Shown: positions 41,869 to 50,019 of the stretch, in pieces
Position numbering within the stretch: position 1 is the first letter of the stretch
Layout of the letters: every line of letters begins with the position of its first letter
From: Pseudomonadota bacterium
Lineage (GTDB): Bacteria > Pseudomonadota > Gammaproteobacteria > Burkholderiales > Burkholderiaceae_B
NCBI GenBank assembly: GCA_023440825.1
Contig: JAEXRL010000023.1
Location: 80,971-144,970, forward strand
Reading direction: 5' to 3'
Length of the DNA stretch: 64,000 nucleotides
Notes under the pieces: generated by a model
The model's database searches: none
Told to the model about the DNA's origin: nothing
What the model saw: only the letters and a program-made list of their open reading frames with translations
Position numbers and translations under genes: made by a program

Positions 41869-44800
41869 ATGTTATTGCCCGAGCTTTGTATACGTCGCCC
41901 CGTTTTTGCGACTGTTTTATCCTTGGTGGTGCTGCTGGTAGGATTGATTTCTTACGAACGCCTCACGATTCGTGAATATCCGGCTATCGACGAGCCTGTG
42001 GTGTCAGTTGTGACCAATTACAAAGGTGCTTCACCAGAGGTTATCGAGTCACAAGTCACCAAACCTTTGGAAGACCAGCTTTCTGCGATAGAGGGTATTG
42101 ATGTGATGACCTCGCGCAGTCGTTCCGAGCGCAGTCAGATCAATATCAAGTTTAATTTGAATCGTGCTCCCGATGCTGCGGCAGCAGATGTGCGAGATAA
42201 GGTTTCCAGAGCCCAGCGCTTTTTGCCAGACGAAGTCGATGAGCCCATTATTAACAAGGTTGAAGCTGACTCTACCCCTATTGTCTATATAGGTGTGGAT
42301 ACGGGCGACTTTAGTCAGATGGAAGCGTCTGACTATATCCACCGGTATCTGAAAACCCGTTTTGCGGTGCTACCGGGTGCGGCAGAGATTCGGGTTTTTG
42401 GTGAGCGTTTGCCGGCCATGCGGGTGTACGTGGATCGCTTGCGCTTGGCCGCCTTGAACCTCACGGTACAAGACGTAGAGGAGGCTTTGCGGCAGCAAAA
42501 CGTATTGATCCCGGCAGGTCGTCTGGAGTCTGAGGCACGGGAGTTCTCGGTAGTGTCGTCAAGCGGTTTGGAAACTCCTGAGCAGTTCGAGCAAATTATT
42601 GTCGAGCAGCGAGGGCAATATCCAGTGCGCTTACTTGATGTGGCGCAAGTTCGCTTGGCTCCTGCCGAAGAGCGTGTGCTGGCACGTTATAACGGCAGCA
42701 ACAGTCTCAACATTGGTGTAACACGCCAGTCAACGGCGAACCCATTGAGTCTGTCGCAAGCGGTTCGTGAAGAGGTGGACAAAATTAATGAAACCTTGCC
42801 CGCCAATATGAAGCTCATGGTTTCTTACGACAGTTCTATTTTTATTCAGCGCTCTATCGATTCGGTCTACACCACGATTACAGAAGCCATTATTTTGGTC
42901 GTGCTGATTATCTTTTTCTTTTTGCGCAGCGTACGCGCCAGCTTAATTCCTATTGTCACGATTCCGATTTCCTTGATCGGTGCTTTTGCCATCATGTACA
43001 TGTTTGGCTTTTCCATTAACACCCTGACGTTACTTGCCATGGTGCTGGCCATAGGTCTGGTGGTGGATGATGCCATTGTGGTGCTGGAGAACGTGTATCG
43101 TCATATGGAACAAGGTAAGACACGCATGCAGGCCGCCATTTTAGGGGTGCGTGAAATTAGCTTTGCCGTGATCGCCATGACACTGACACTGGTGTCTGTG
43201 TATGCTCCGCTGGCCTTTGCAACGGGTAGAACGGGAAGGCTATTTGTGGAGTTTGCCCTGACCTTGGCCGGAGCGGTGCTCGTGTCGGGGTTTGTGGCCT
43301 TAACGTTGACGCCCATGATGTGCTCGCGACTCCTGAAGCCCAATGAGAAGCCCGGTCGTATTAGTGCTGGGATTGAGCGCTTTTTACTGGCTCTGACTGC
43401 CGCCTATCGACGCGCATTGGTACGCGCTTTGCGCTGGCGTACGGCTGTTTTGTTAGTAGGGCTGATCGTGGCAGCGGGTGGGGCCGTGCTTTTTAGTGTG
43501 ATTCGTAGTGAGTTGGCACCCATTGAAGACCGTGGGGTTATTTTCAGCATAGTTAGCGCGCCAGAGGGCTCAACGCTGGATTACACCCTGAAAAGTGTAG
43601 AGCAGGTGGAGCAACGTTATGCGCAGCTCCCCGAAACAGAAGGGTATCAGTCCGTTATTGGGTTTCCCACGGTGACGGATTCATTTGCCATCTTGCGCTT
43701 GAAGCCTTGGGAAGAGCGTAGTGTGTCGCAGCAAGATATTGCCCGGCGTCTACAACCTCAGTTGGCGGCCATTTCACAGGCCAGAGTGTTCCCGACCAAT
43801 CCCCCCTCTTTGGGGCAGCGGGCCACTTCTAAACCAGTCGAGTTTGTGATTTTAGGGCAAATGCCCTATGCAGAGCTGGCACAGATTGTCGATAATTTTG
43901 TGCAAGAGCTGAGCAGCTATCCAGGCTTACAAAATATAGATACAGACTTGCGGTTAAATACTCCTGAAATACGGGTGGAAATGAACCGCGACAAGCTAGC
44001 CGATACGGGCGTGTCAGTGAGCACCGTAGGGCGCACCCTAGAGACCATGTTAGGCGGTCGCCAGGTCACGCGTTACGATAGCGAGGGTGAGCAATACGAT
44101 GTGATCGTGCAGGTGGACGATAGCTCGCGCGTGAATCCAGACGATTTATTGAATATTTATGTCCGCAGCAAAACGGGTGAAATGGTGTCGCTGGGGAACT
44201 ACCTGACTATTCGGGAAAGCTTATCGCCGCAGTCCTTAAACCATTTTAATCGCTTACGGGCTGTTATTGTGCAAGCCTCCGTGGCGCCAGGCTTCGCTTT
44301 GGGTGAGGTGTTGGAGCATATGCAAACGGTGGCAGCAACAAGCTTGCCCGATACAGTACAAACGGACTTGGATGGTCAGTCCCGAGAGTTTCGGGATTCC
44401 TCAGGAAGTATCTATTTAGTATTTTTAATGGCAGTGGCCTTTATTTATCTGGTGCTAGCGGCTCAGTTTGAAAGTTGGCGCAATCCTTTAATCATTATGC
44501 TTTCTGTGCCGCTTTCCATGACAGGCGCTTTATTGGCGCTATGGTTAAGTGGTGGTACCTTATCGATCTATAGCCAGATTGGCCTGATTACCTTGGTGGG
44601 GCTGATCACTAAACATGGAATTCTAATCGTCGAGTTTGCTAATCAACAACGAGCAGCGGGAGCCGGTTTATATCAGGCTGTGCTGCGCTCGTGTGAAATG
44701 CGCTTACGCCCCATTCTGATGACAACCGGTGCCATGGTGCTAGGGGTATTGCCCTTGGCTCTGGCCAGTGGTGCGGGGGCAGAATCTCGCCAGCAAATAG

Positions 44801-44946
44801 GCTGGGTATTGGTAGGAGGCTTGCTTTTTGGTACCTTACTGACCTTGTTTGTAGTGCCTGCTGCCTATACTCTGATCGCCAAACGCGAGGTGAGAGAGTC
44901 TGAGCAATTGCCGTTGATAGACTCCGAGGCAGATTCAATTTCCTGA
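41869..44946 (+). CDS. RND-family multidrug efflux permease (HAE1/AcrB-like)
   Basis: A 1025-residue proton-driven exporter. It has the N-terminal helix (LCIRRPVFATVLSLVVLLVG), two large periplasmic loops and twelve predicted helices. The TM4 proton-relay aspartate pair appears in AIGLVVDDAIVVLENVYRHM, and GKTRMQAAILGVREISFAVI follows. The second half repeats the fold (YLVLAAQFESWRNPLIIMLS; GLITKHGILIVEFANQQR). Substrates are unknown. It forms an operon with the upstream adaptor, and its stop lies only 11 bases before dnaQ, so read-through into dnaQ is likely. Confidence 0.95.
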   Translation: MLLPELCIRRPVFATVLSLVVLLVGLISYERLTIREYPAIDEPVVSVVTNYKGASPEVIESQVTKPLEDQLSAIEGIDVMTSRSRSERSQINIKFNLNRAPDAAAADVRDKVSRAQRFLPDEVDEPIINKVEADSTPIVYIGVDTGDFSQMEASDYIHRYLKTRFAVLPGAAEIRVFGERLPAMRVYVDRLRLAALNLTVQDVEEALRQQNVLIPAGRLESEAREFSVVSSSGLETPEQFEQIIVEQRGQYPVRLLDVAQVRLAPAEERVLARYNGSNSLNIGVTRQSTANPLSLSQAVREEVDKINETLPANMKLMVSYDSSIFIQRSIDSVYTTITEAIILVVLIIFFFLRSVRASLIPIVTIPISLIGAFAIMYMFGFSINTLTLLAMVLAIGLVVDDAIVVLENVYRHMEQGKTRMQAAILGVREISFAVIAMTLTLVSVYAPLAFATGRTGRLFVEFALTLAGAVLVSGFVALTLTPMMCSRLLKPNEKPGRISAGIERFLLALTAAYRRALVRALRWRTAVLLVGLIVAAGGAVLFSVIRSELAPIEDRGVIFSIVSAPEGSTLDYTLKSVEQVEQRYAQLPETEGYQSVIGFPTVTDSFAILRLKPWEERSVSQQDIARRLQPQLAAISQARVFPTNPPSLGQRATSKPVEFVILGQMPYAELAQIVDNFVQELSSYPGLQNIDTDLRLNTPEIRVEMNRDKLADTGVSVSTVGRTLETMLGGRQVTRYDSEGEQYDVIVQVDDSSRVNPDDLLNIYVRSKTGEMVSLGNYLTIRESLSPQSLNHFNRLRAVIVQASVAPGFALGEVLEHMQTVAATSLPDTVQTDLDGQSREFRDSSGSIYLVFLMAVAFIYLVLAAQFESWRNPLIIMLSVPLSMTGALLALWLSGGTLSIYSQIGLITLVGLITKHGILIVEFANQQRAAGAGLYQAVLRSCEMRLRPILMTTGAMVLGVLPLALASGAGAESRQQIGWVLVGGLLFGTLLTLFVVPAAYTLIAKREVRESEQLPLIDSEADSIS

Positions 44947-44957
44947 AGGACAAAACA

Positions 44958-45668
44958 ATGCGTCAAATTATTATGGATACGGAAACCACAGGTTTGGATC
45001 CTAGAGATGGCCATAAAGTGGTAGAGATTGGTGGCGTTGAAATGGTTAATCGAAAGTTAACCGGTAATCACTTGCACCTGTATTTGAATCCTGATCGCGA
45101 CAGTGATCCCGAAGCGCTACAAGTGCATGGCCTGACCAGCGCCTTTTTGTCTCAGCATCCACGTTTTAGCGAAGTGGCGCAGCAAGTCGTCGACTTTGTC
45201 CAAGGAGCAGAGATCATCATTCACAACGCCTCGTTTGACGTACGCTTTTTGGACTCCGAGCTAGCACAGGTGGGCATGAATGCGTTCAGCACGTACTGCG
45301 AGAAAATCACCGACTCTTTGCTCTTTGCCCGAGAACTGCACCCGGGTAAACGAAACTCATTAGATGCGCTGTGTGAACGTTATGGTATTTCGAACTCGCA
45401 TCGTACTTTGCACGGAGCCTTGCTTGACTCTGAGTTGTTGGCCGATGTCTGGTTAGCCATGACGCGCGGGCAAGATGCCCTGATCATGGATTTTGACGAG
45501 CAAGATGGGGATGACAACGGCGGCATAGCGCTTGAGCGCTTCGATCCGGCTGTGTTGAAGGCCCTGGTTACTCATGCCCAAGATGAGCAAGAGCATATGC
45601 GCTACCTAGAACAGTTGGAAAAAGAAAACAAAGCAGCTCCATTATGGCGTCAATGGCAGTTGTCGTGA
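44958..45668 (+). CDS. dnaQ: DNA polymerase III epsilon subunit (3'-5' proofreading exonuclease)
   Basis: A 236-residue DEDDh exonuclease. ExoI is IIMDTETTGLDPRDGHKVVE, ExoII is IIHNASFDVRFLDSEL, and the ExoIII-epsilon histidine and aspartate lie in HRTLHGALLDSELLADVWL. The C-terminal segment binds the polymerase alpha subunit. An AAGGAC Shine-Dalgarno is placed at the end of the RND gene, 11 bases downstream of its stop. The usual rnhA-dnaQ adjacency is broken by the inserted RND genes. Confidence 0.96.
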   Translation: MRQIIMDTETTGLDPRDGHKVVEIGGVEMVNRKLTGNHLHLYLNPDRDSDPEALQVHGLTSAFLSQHPRFSEVAQQVVDFVQGAEIIIHNASFDVRFLDSELAQVGMNAFSTYCEKITDSLLFARELHPGKRNSLDALCERYGISNSHRTLHGALLDSELLADVWLAMTRGQDALIMDFDEQDGDDNGGIALERFDPAVLKALVTHAQDEQEHMRYLEQLEKENKAAPLWRQWQLS

Positions 45669-45670
45669 AT

Positions 45671-45696
45671 CTATGGCAGTGTGAGCTGCCATAGAT
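45671..45696. terminator. Hairpin between convergent dnaQ and Bug genes
   Basis: TCTATGGCAG (45671-45680), loop TGTGAG, CTGCCATAGA (45687-45696): a perfect 10-bp stem two bases after the dnaQ stop. No T-tract follows on either strand, so terminator strength is uncertain. Confidence 0.5.
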
Positions 45697-45711
45697 AGGC
45701 CTTAAGCGCTC

Positions 45712-46686
45712 TTAGTCAATCGCCGCTCCGGACTGCTTAACAGCCTGTCCCCATTTTTCAATTTCGGTCTCGATGAAGTGCTGGCCTTGGTCTAGCGAGT
45801 AGACCAGTGGTTTGGCACCTCTGTCTTGCAATGCTTGTTGCATGTCGGGGGAAGCTAAAATGGCATTGATTTGCTCATTCAGGTATTGCTTAATGTCTGC
45901 TGGGGTGTCTTTAGGAGCAAAAATAGCGGCCCAGCCTACTGCTTCAAATCCCTCAAAACCAGATTCTGCAATAGTGGGTACATGTTCGATCTGAGCGACG
46001 CGCTCAGCCGTAGTTACCGCTAAAGCAGTAGCCGCTTTGGATTGTATGTGTGGGAGTGCGGCGGTGACAGAGTCCACCATCAAAGGCACATGATTGCCTA
46101 AGAAGTCAGCCTGTGCGGGGCCACTACCGTTATAGGGGATGTGGCGTATATCAATTTGTGCAGCAGATTTAAACATTTCTGCTGATAAGTGTTGCGTGCC
46201 GCCGACCCCAGCGCTAGCGTATGCAAGACCGCCAGGTTCTGCTTTGGCTTTTTCAACCAGATCAGCCAGTGTAGTAATACCTGCTTGTGGATTGGCTAGG
46301 AAAACCAGTGGTACGGTGAAAATACCACCCACCGCGGTAAAATCATCTTGCAGCGAATAACCTGGATTGCGGTACAGGGTTTGATTTACCGCTGCGGCGC
46401 TACCTCCTACCACCAGAGTGTAACCATCAGGTTTGGAGCGGGCCACTTGGCGCATGCCGATATTACTACCAGCCCCTACTTTGTTTTCCACTATAACGGC
46501 GTATCCTGTTTTAGCCGCAAGTTGCTCGCCAATAAGACGCGCGAAAATATCCGTGGCTTGCCCTGGAGGGAAAGGCACAATTAAAGAGATATTACGCTCA
46601 GGGTAGCTGGCTTGGGCGAGCGAGCTGACGCTTAACAATGTACAGCCTATCAAGGCGCTGATGAGGTGTTTACTACGATTGAACAT
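45712..46686 (-). CDS. Bug (TctC-type) periplasmic substrate-binding receptor
   Basis: Receptor of 324 residues counted from ATG 46686, which begins the signal peptide MFNRSKHLISALIGCTLLSV ending at QAS. An upstream in-frame start at 46710 adds eight residues with no purpose. Family blocks: ISLIVPFPPGQATDIFARLI, VIVENKVGAGSNIGMRQVAR, KPDGYTLVVGG, LAYASAGVGGTQHLSAEMF, HIPYNGSGPAQADFLG and IFAPKDTPAD. Its upstream neighbour on the same strand is an AtoE-type transporter gene, separated by a terminator. Ligand unknown. Confidence 0.93.
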   Translation of the reverse strand: MFNRSKHLISALIGCTLLSVSSLAQASYPERNISLIVPFPPGQATDIFARLIGEQLAAKTGYAVIVENKVGAGSNIGMRQVARSKPDGYTLVVGGSAAAVNQTLYRNPGYSLQDDFTAVGGIFTVPLVFLANPQAGITTLADLVEKAKAEPGGLAYASAGVGGTQHLSAEMFKSAAQIDIRHIPYNGSGPAQADFLGNHVPLMVDSVTAALPHIQSKAATALAVTTAERVAQIEHVPTIAESGFEGFEAVGWAAIFAPKDTPADIKQYLNEQINAILASPDMQQALQDRGAKPLVYSLDQGQHFIETEIEKWGQAVKQSGAAID

Positions 46687-46725
46687 CCGGTATTCCAAAT
46701 AAGTAAGCAAAAGCCTAACAATAAA

Positions 46726-46755
46726 CGCTGATGCTTAACAAGCCAAGCATCAGCG
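46726..46755 (-). terminator. Rho-independent terminator of the AtoE-type gene
   Basis: AAGCATCAGCG / CGCTGATGCTT form a perfect 11-bp stem (arms 46726-46736 and 46745-46755, 8-base loop). Read on the minus strand it is followed by TTTATTGTT. It separates the AtoE-type gene from the downstream Bug gene. Confidence 0.8.
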
Positions 46756-46767
46756 CCTGTCATCACC

Positions 46768-48081
46768 TTACATAAAGGTAAGGCCAATAGAGATAATGAC
46801 ACCTGATACGATAAGCTGGATCAAGCAAAAGCCCATGATATCTTTAGCTTTTAAGCCTGCAATCGCCAAAATGGGTAAAGCCCAGAATGGCTGTAGCATA
46901 TTGGTCCAAGAATCGCCCCAAGCAACGGCCATTGCTGTGCGTGCTATGTCTGCATCCAGCGCCTGAGCAGCAGCAATAGCGACAGGGCTTTGTACAGCCC
47001 ATTGGCCACCACCGGACGGAACAAAAATATTCACGATACCCGCGCTGAGAAATGTCCAGAAAGGCAGGGTTGTCGCCGTAGCAAAAGAAACCATCCACTC
47101 AGAAAGGCTGGCTGCCAGACCAGACTTGATCATGATGGCCATGATACCGGCGTAAAACGGGAACTGGATCACAATCCCTGCGCCACCCTTGATCGCTTCG
47201 TTAAGGCTGGTGAGTAAACGTCGTGGTGTGCCGTGCAGTAATATTGCCAAGAATAAGAAAGTGAAGTTAATGACGTTCAGATTCAGGCTGCCACCGCGTA
47301 TGGCGTAATAGCTAAACAAATAGATGATACCGCCTAGACCAACAATCAGGGACAGAATGCGGCTGTTTTCTAGTCGCTCTGCTGGGCGGTTGGCATCTTG
47401 AGTCTGCTCTTCCGGCTCTTCAAGCAGCAAGGCAGGGTCAACGTAGATGCTTTCCTGCTCTGCAGGCATCATGAGACGGTTGATGAGTGGCACTACGATA
47501 AATAAAGCAATAACGATAGACAGGTTAAAGACTGAAAAAATCGTATCCGAGGTACTAATGATGCCCATGCTTGCTTCTGCAAAGTGCCCCTTGGTGGCGA
47601 TCGTAATGGGCACTGAGCCTGCCAGCCCTCCGTGCCAGACTAAAAATCCCGAATAGGCACTGGCGACCAGTAGGCGGTAATCAACACGTACTTGGCGCGC
47701 TAGCTCTTTGGCAAACAAGGCACCAACCACTAAGCCAAAACCCCAGTTAATCCAGCTTGCCATTAGTGAGACCAGCGTTACGAGCACAATCGCTCGGGGA
47801 GCTGTTTTTGCCGTACTGGCCAAGGCGCGTAACCAGCCTTTGATTAAAGGTGTGCTGGCTAGCATGTGACCGGTTAACAGTACCAGCAGCATTTGCATGG
47901 TGAAGTTAAGCAGCTCCCAAAAGCCATCGCCCCACATAGTGATGACTTCCATGGGACTGCGTTGCTCGCCAATGACTGCGGCAAGAGCGGCCACTAAGGT
48001 GAGTAAGATCACAAAGATATAGGGATCGGGAAGATAGCGCTCTACTAAGCGTACCGAGCCACGTGTCAATGCTTTGAACAT
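46768..48081 (-). CDS. atoE: AtoE-family short-chain fatty acid transporter
   Basis: A 437-residue polytopic inner-membrane protein (about ten or more helices) of the AtoE / TIGR00366 family. Diagnostic blocks are VERYLPDPYIFVILLTLVAA, WGDGFWELLNFTMQMLLVLL, WHGGLAGSVPITIATKGH and FVPSGGGQWAVQSPVAIAAA. It probably carries short-chain fatty acids such as acetoacetate or butyrate. ATG at 48081 is preferred over 48123 because a GAGG Shine-Dalgarno stands 9 bases upstream and the domain starts there. No ato catabolic genes are adjacent. Confidence 0.93.
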   Translation of the reverse strand: MFKALTRGSVRLVERYLPDPYIFVILLTLVAALAAVIGEQRSPMEVITMWGDGFWELLNFTMQMLLVLLTGHMLASTPLIKGWLRALASTAKTAPRAIVLVTLVSLMASWINWGFGLVVGALFAKELARQVRVDYRLLVASAYSGFLVWHGGLAGSVPITIATKGHFAEASMGIISTSDTIFSVFNLSIVIALFIVVPLINRLMMPAEQESIYVDPALLLEEPEEQTQDANRPAERLENSRILSLIVGLGGIIYLFSYYAIRGGSLNLNVINFTFLFLAILLHGTPRRLLTSLNEAIKGGAGIVIQFPFYAGIMAIMIKSGLAASLSEWMVSFATATTLPFWTFLSAGIVNIFVPSGGGQWAVQSPVAIAAAQALDADIARTAMAVAWGDSWTNMLQPFWALPILAIAGLKAKDIMGFCLIQLIVSGVIISIGLTFM

Positions 48082-48399
48082 GAAGTTTATCCTCAAATAG
48101 ATTCGAGAAAAAGAGAGAGCCATTGCAGACAGTGCAGCCTTGTCCTAAATGATTCTGCCTTGGTGAGTAGGGTTTAGTGTATATGGTTTATGAGACTTGC
48201 TGTACGGGGCTGCACAGACAGGCTAGGTGGCCCTTTGCGTTCACCATTTACATGCAGCCGGGATAATACTTGATCGAAGCTGTGTTTTACGAGAGTTTCA
48301 GATATAAATAATATTTGTTTTTTCGGCTCTATTTTTTGCTTTCAAAATGAGATAGAGATTAAGCTTGGTTTTTTTCGCTATGTGCTTTACTATATAACG

Positions 48400-48472
48400 G
48401 TGTTTTCGATCAAGTCTGGTTACAGTGATTCCAGACTTTTTGTTGCGGGCCCGTAAGGGCCCGTTTTTTTTT
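48400..48472 (+). ncRNA. Candidate small RNA ending in a strong terminator
   Basis: A roughly 70-base segment contains two hairpins: AGTCTGG (48413-48419) with CCAGACT (48431-48437) followed by five T, then the terminator stem at 48446-48463 with nine T. No plus-strand gene lies upstream for more than 2.7 kb (the nearest is dnaQ), so the terminator is not ending a known gene. A TATATAAC element at 48391-48398 could be a -10 box. This arrangement fits a small regulatory RNA, or a short attenuated leader of the downstream nnr gene. No known RNA family was recognised. Confidence 0.4.
48446..48472 (+). terminator. Strong Rho-independent terminator upstream of nnr
   Basis: CGGGCCC (48446-48452), GTAA tetraloop, GGGCCCG (48457-48463), nine T (48464-48472). 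Textbook intrinsic terminator but with no upstream protein gene on its strand. Confidence 0.88.
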
Positions 48473-48523
48473 GCCTAGCCTGCTACTATGTCTGTCTAGA
48501 TTTCAATAAGTCGGGCAGACAAC

Positions 48524-50014
48524 ATGAGCTGCGGTATCAACAAACATAGCCCCCATGCTTTACTCACGCCAACTATGCATGCTGCCTTGGATAAGGCTGC
48601 TGTGCGAGCGGGCATAGAGCTATCTGATTTGCTGTGGGCAGCGGCAAAGGCAGTGGGTGAGCAGATAAAACAACGCTGGCCACATGCTAGGGTTCTGGTT
48701 CTATGTGGTAAGGGTATAAATGGTGCTGATGGCTATCTTTGCGCTGAGCTACTACGTCGACAGTCCTACTCCGTGCAGCTAGTAAGTCTTTACCAGGATC
48801 AGGATCTTAAACCTCAGACCTACTGGGCTAAGCAACAGTGGCAAGGCTCTTGTGTTCCTCTTAGCCAGTTAAATTTACACGATTATGATCTAGTGGTGGA
48901 TGCTGTAGTAGGTGCAGGATTATCTCGCAGCATGGAGCCTGCCCTAGCAGCGTTGTTACAACGCATCAGTGATACGAATTTGCCTGTTTGCGCTATAGAC
49001 CTGCCATCAGGAATCGATGGGAATAGTGCTCAATGGCAAGAGCCGGTATTGCGTGCGCAATGTACCGTTACCTTCGAGCGCTACAAGCCTGCGCATGTGC
49101 TTGAGCCTGCCTCAAGCTATTGTGGCGATATTGTGCTGTGTCCTATAGGCATCCCTGCCAGTGCTTATGACCAGCTTGATGTGTGGGCATGGCGCAACCA
49201 TCCGACGTTATGGCTAAGCGATTTTCCGTGGCCAGTGTCTACGAGTCATAAGTTTACGCGTGGTCATGCCGTTGTTCTGGGAGGAGAGCAGTTAACAGGG
49301 GCTAGCCGTTTAAGTGCACGCGCGGCGCAACGCGTAGGGGCTGGTTTGGTCAGCGTGTATGCGCCTGCATCGGTCTGGCCTGTGTATGCGGCGGCTTTGG
49401 ACAGTATTATGGTGGGTACCATCGAGCATACGGTTCCCGATGATCCGCGTATTCAGGCCTATTTGTGTGGCCCTGGCGCGGGAGTCAGTGAGCGCACCCG
49501 CTCGTGGGTGATGCAAATATTATCCAGTGATCGAGCAGTCGTATTGGATGCCGATGCGTTAACGGCGTTCGAGCATAGCTCCGAAGATCTTTGGCATGCC
49601 CTATCCGATACGTGTGTGTTGACCCCTCATGAAGGCGAGTTTGCTCGCTTATTTGGCCAGTTCAGCGCATTACATAAGCTGGAGCGAGCACGTGCTGCAG
49701 CCAGAAAAAGTGGGGCGGTGGTGGTGTTAAAAGGGGCGGACACCATTATTGCTGTGCCGGACGGGCGGTGCATTGTGAATACGAATGCCAGCCCTTTTTT
49801 AGCCACCGCGGGTAGCGGAGATATATTAGCGGGACTTGTGACCGGTTTGTTGGCTCAGGGTATGCCGGCATTTTCGGCGGCGGCCGCAGCAGTCTGGTTA
49901 CATGGTGCGGCTGGAACGCGCTACGGCCCGGGTTTAATTCCGGACGATATATTGAGAGAGTTACCTAACCTGTTAAAACAATTATATGCAGACAGTGGGC
50001 TATCTGAGTACTGA
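48524..50014 (+). CDS. nnr: Bifunctional NAD(P)H-hydrate repair enzyme
   Basis: A 496-residue fusion. The N-terminal YjeF epimerase domain (residues about 10-215) contains VLVLCGKGINGADGYLCAEL and IDLPSGIDGN. The C-terminal ADP/ATP-dependent dehydratase domain (about 230-490, ribokinase fold) contains AYLCGPGAGVSE, VLDADALTAF, LTPHEGEFARLFG and the catalytic TAGSGDILAGLVTGLLAQG. Together they repair hydrated NADH and NADPH. It is convergent with the SARP-like regulator gene, only 5 bases apart. Confidence 0.95.
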   Translation: MSCGINKHSPHALLTPTMHAALDKAAVRAGIELSDLLWAAAKAVGEQIKQRWPHARVLVLCGKGINGADGYLCAELLRRQSYSVQLVSLYQDQDLKPQTYWAKQQWQGSCVPLSQLNLHDYDLVVDAVVGAGLSRSMEPALAALLQRISDTNLPVCAIDLPSGIDGNSAQWQEPVLRAQCTVTFERYKPAHVLEPASSYCGDIVLCPIGIPASAYDQLDVWAWRNHPTLWLSDFPWPVSTSHKFTRGHAVVLGGEQLTGASRLSARAAQRVGAGLVSVYAPASVWPVYAAALDSIMVGTIEHTVPDDPRIQAYLCGPGAGVSERTRSWVMQILSSDRAVVLDADALTAFEHSSEDLWHALSDTCVLTPHEGEFARLFGQFSALHKLERARAAARKSGAVVVLKGADTIIAVPDGRCIVNTNASPFLATAGSGDILAGLVTGLLAQGMPAFSAAAAAVWLHGAAGTRYGPGLIPDDILRELPNLLKQLYADSGLSEY

Positions 50015-50019
50015 GCAGT

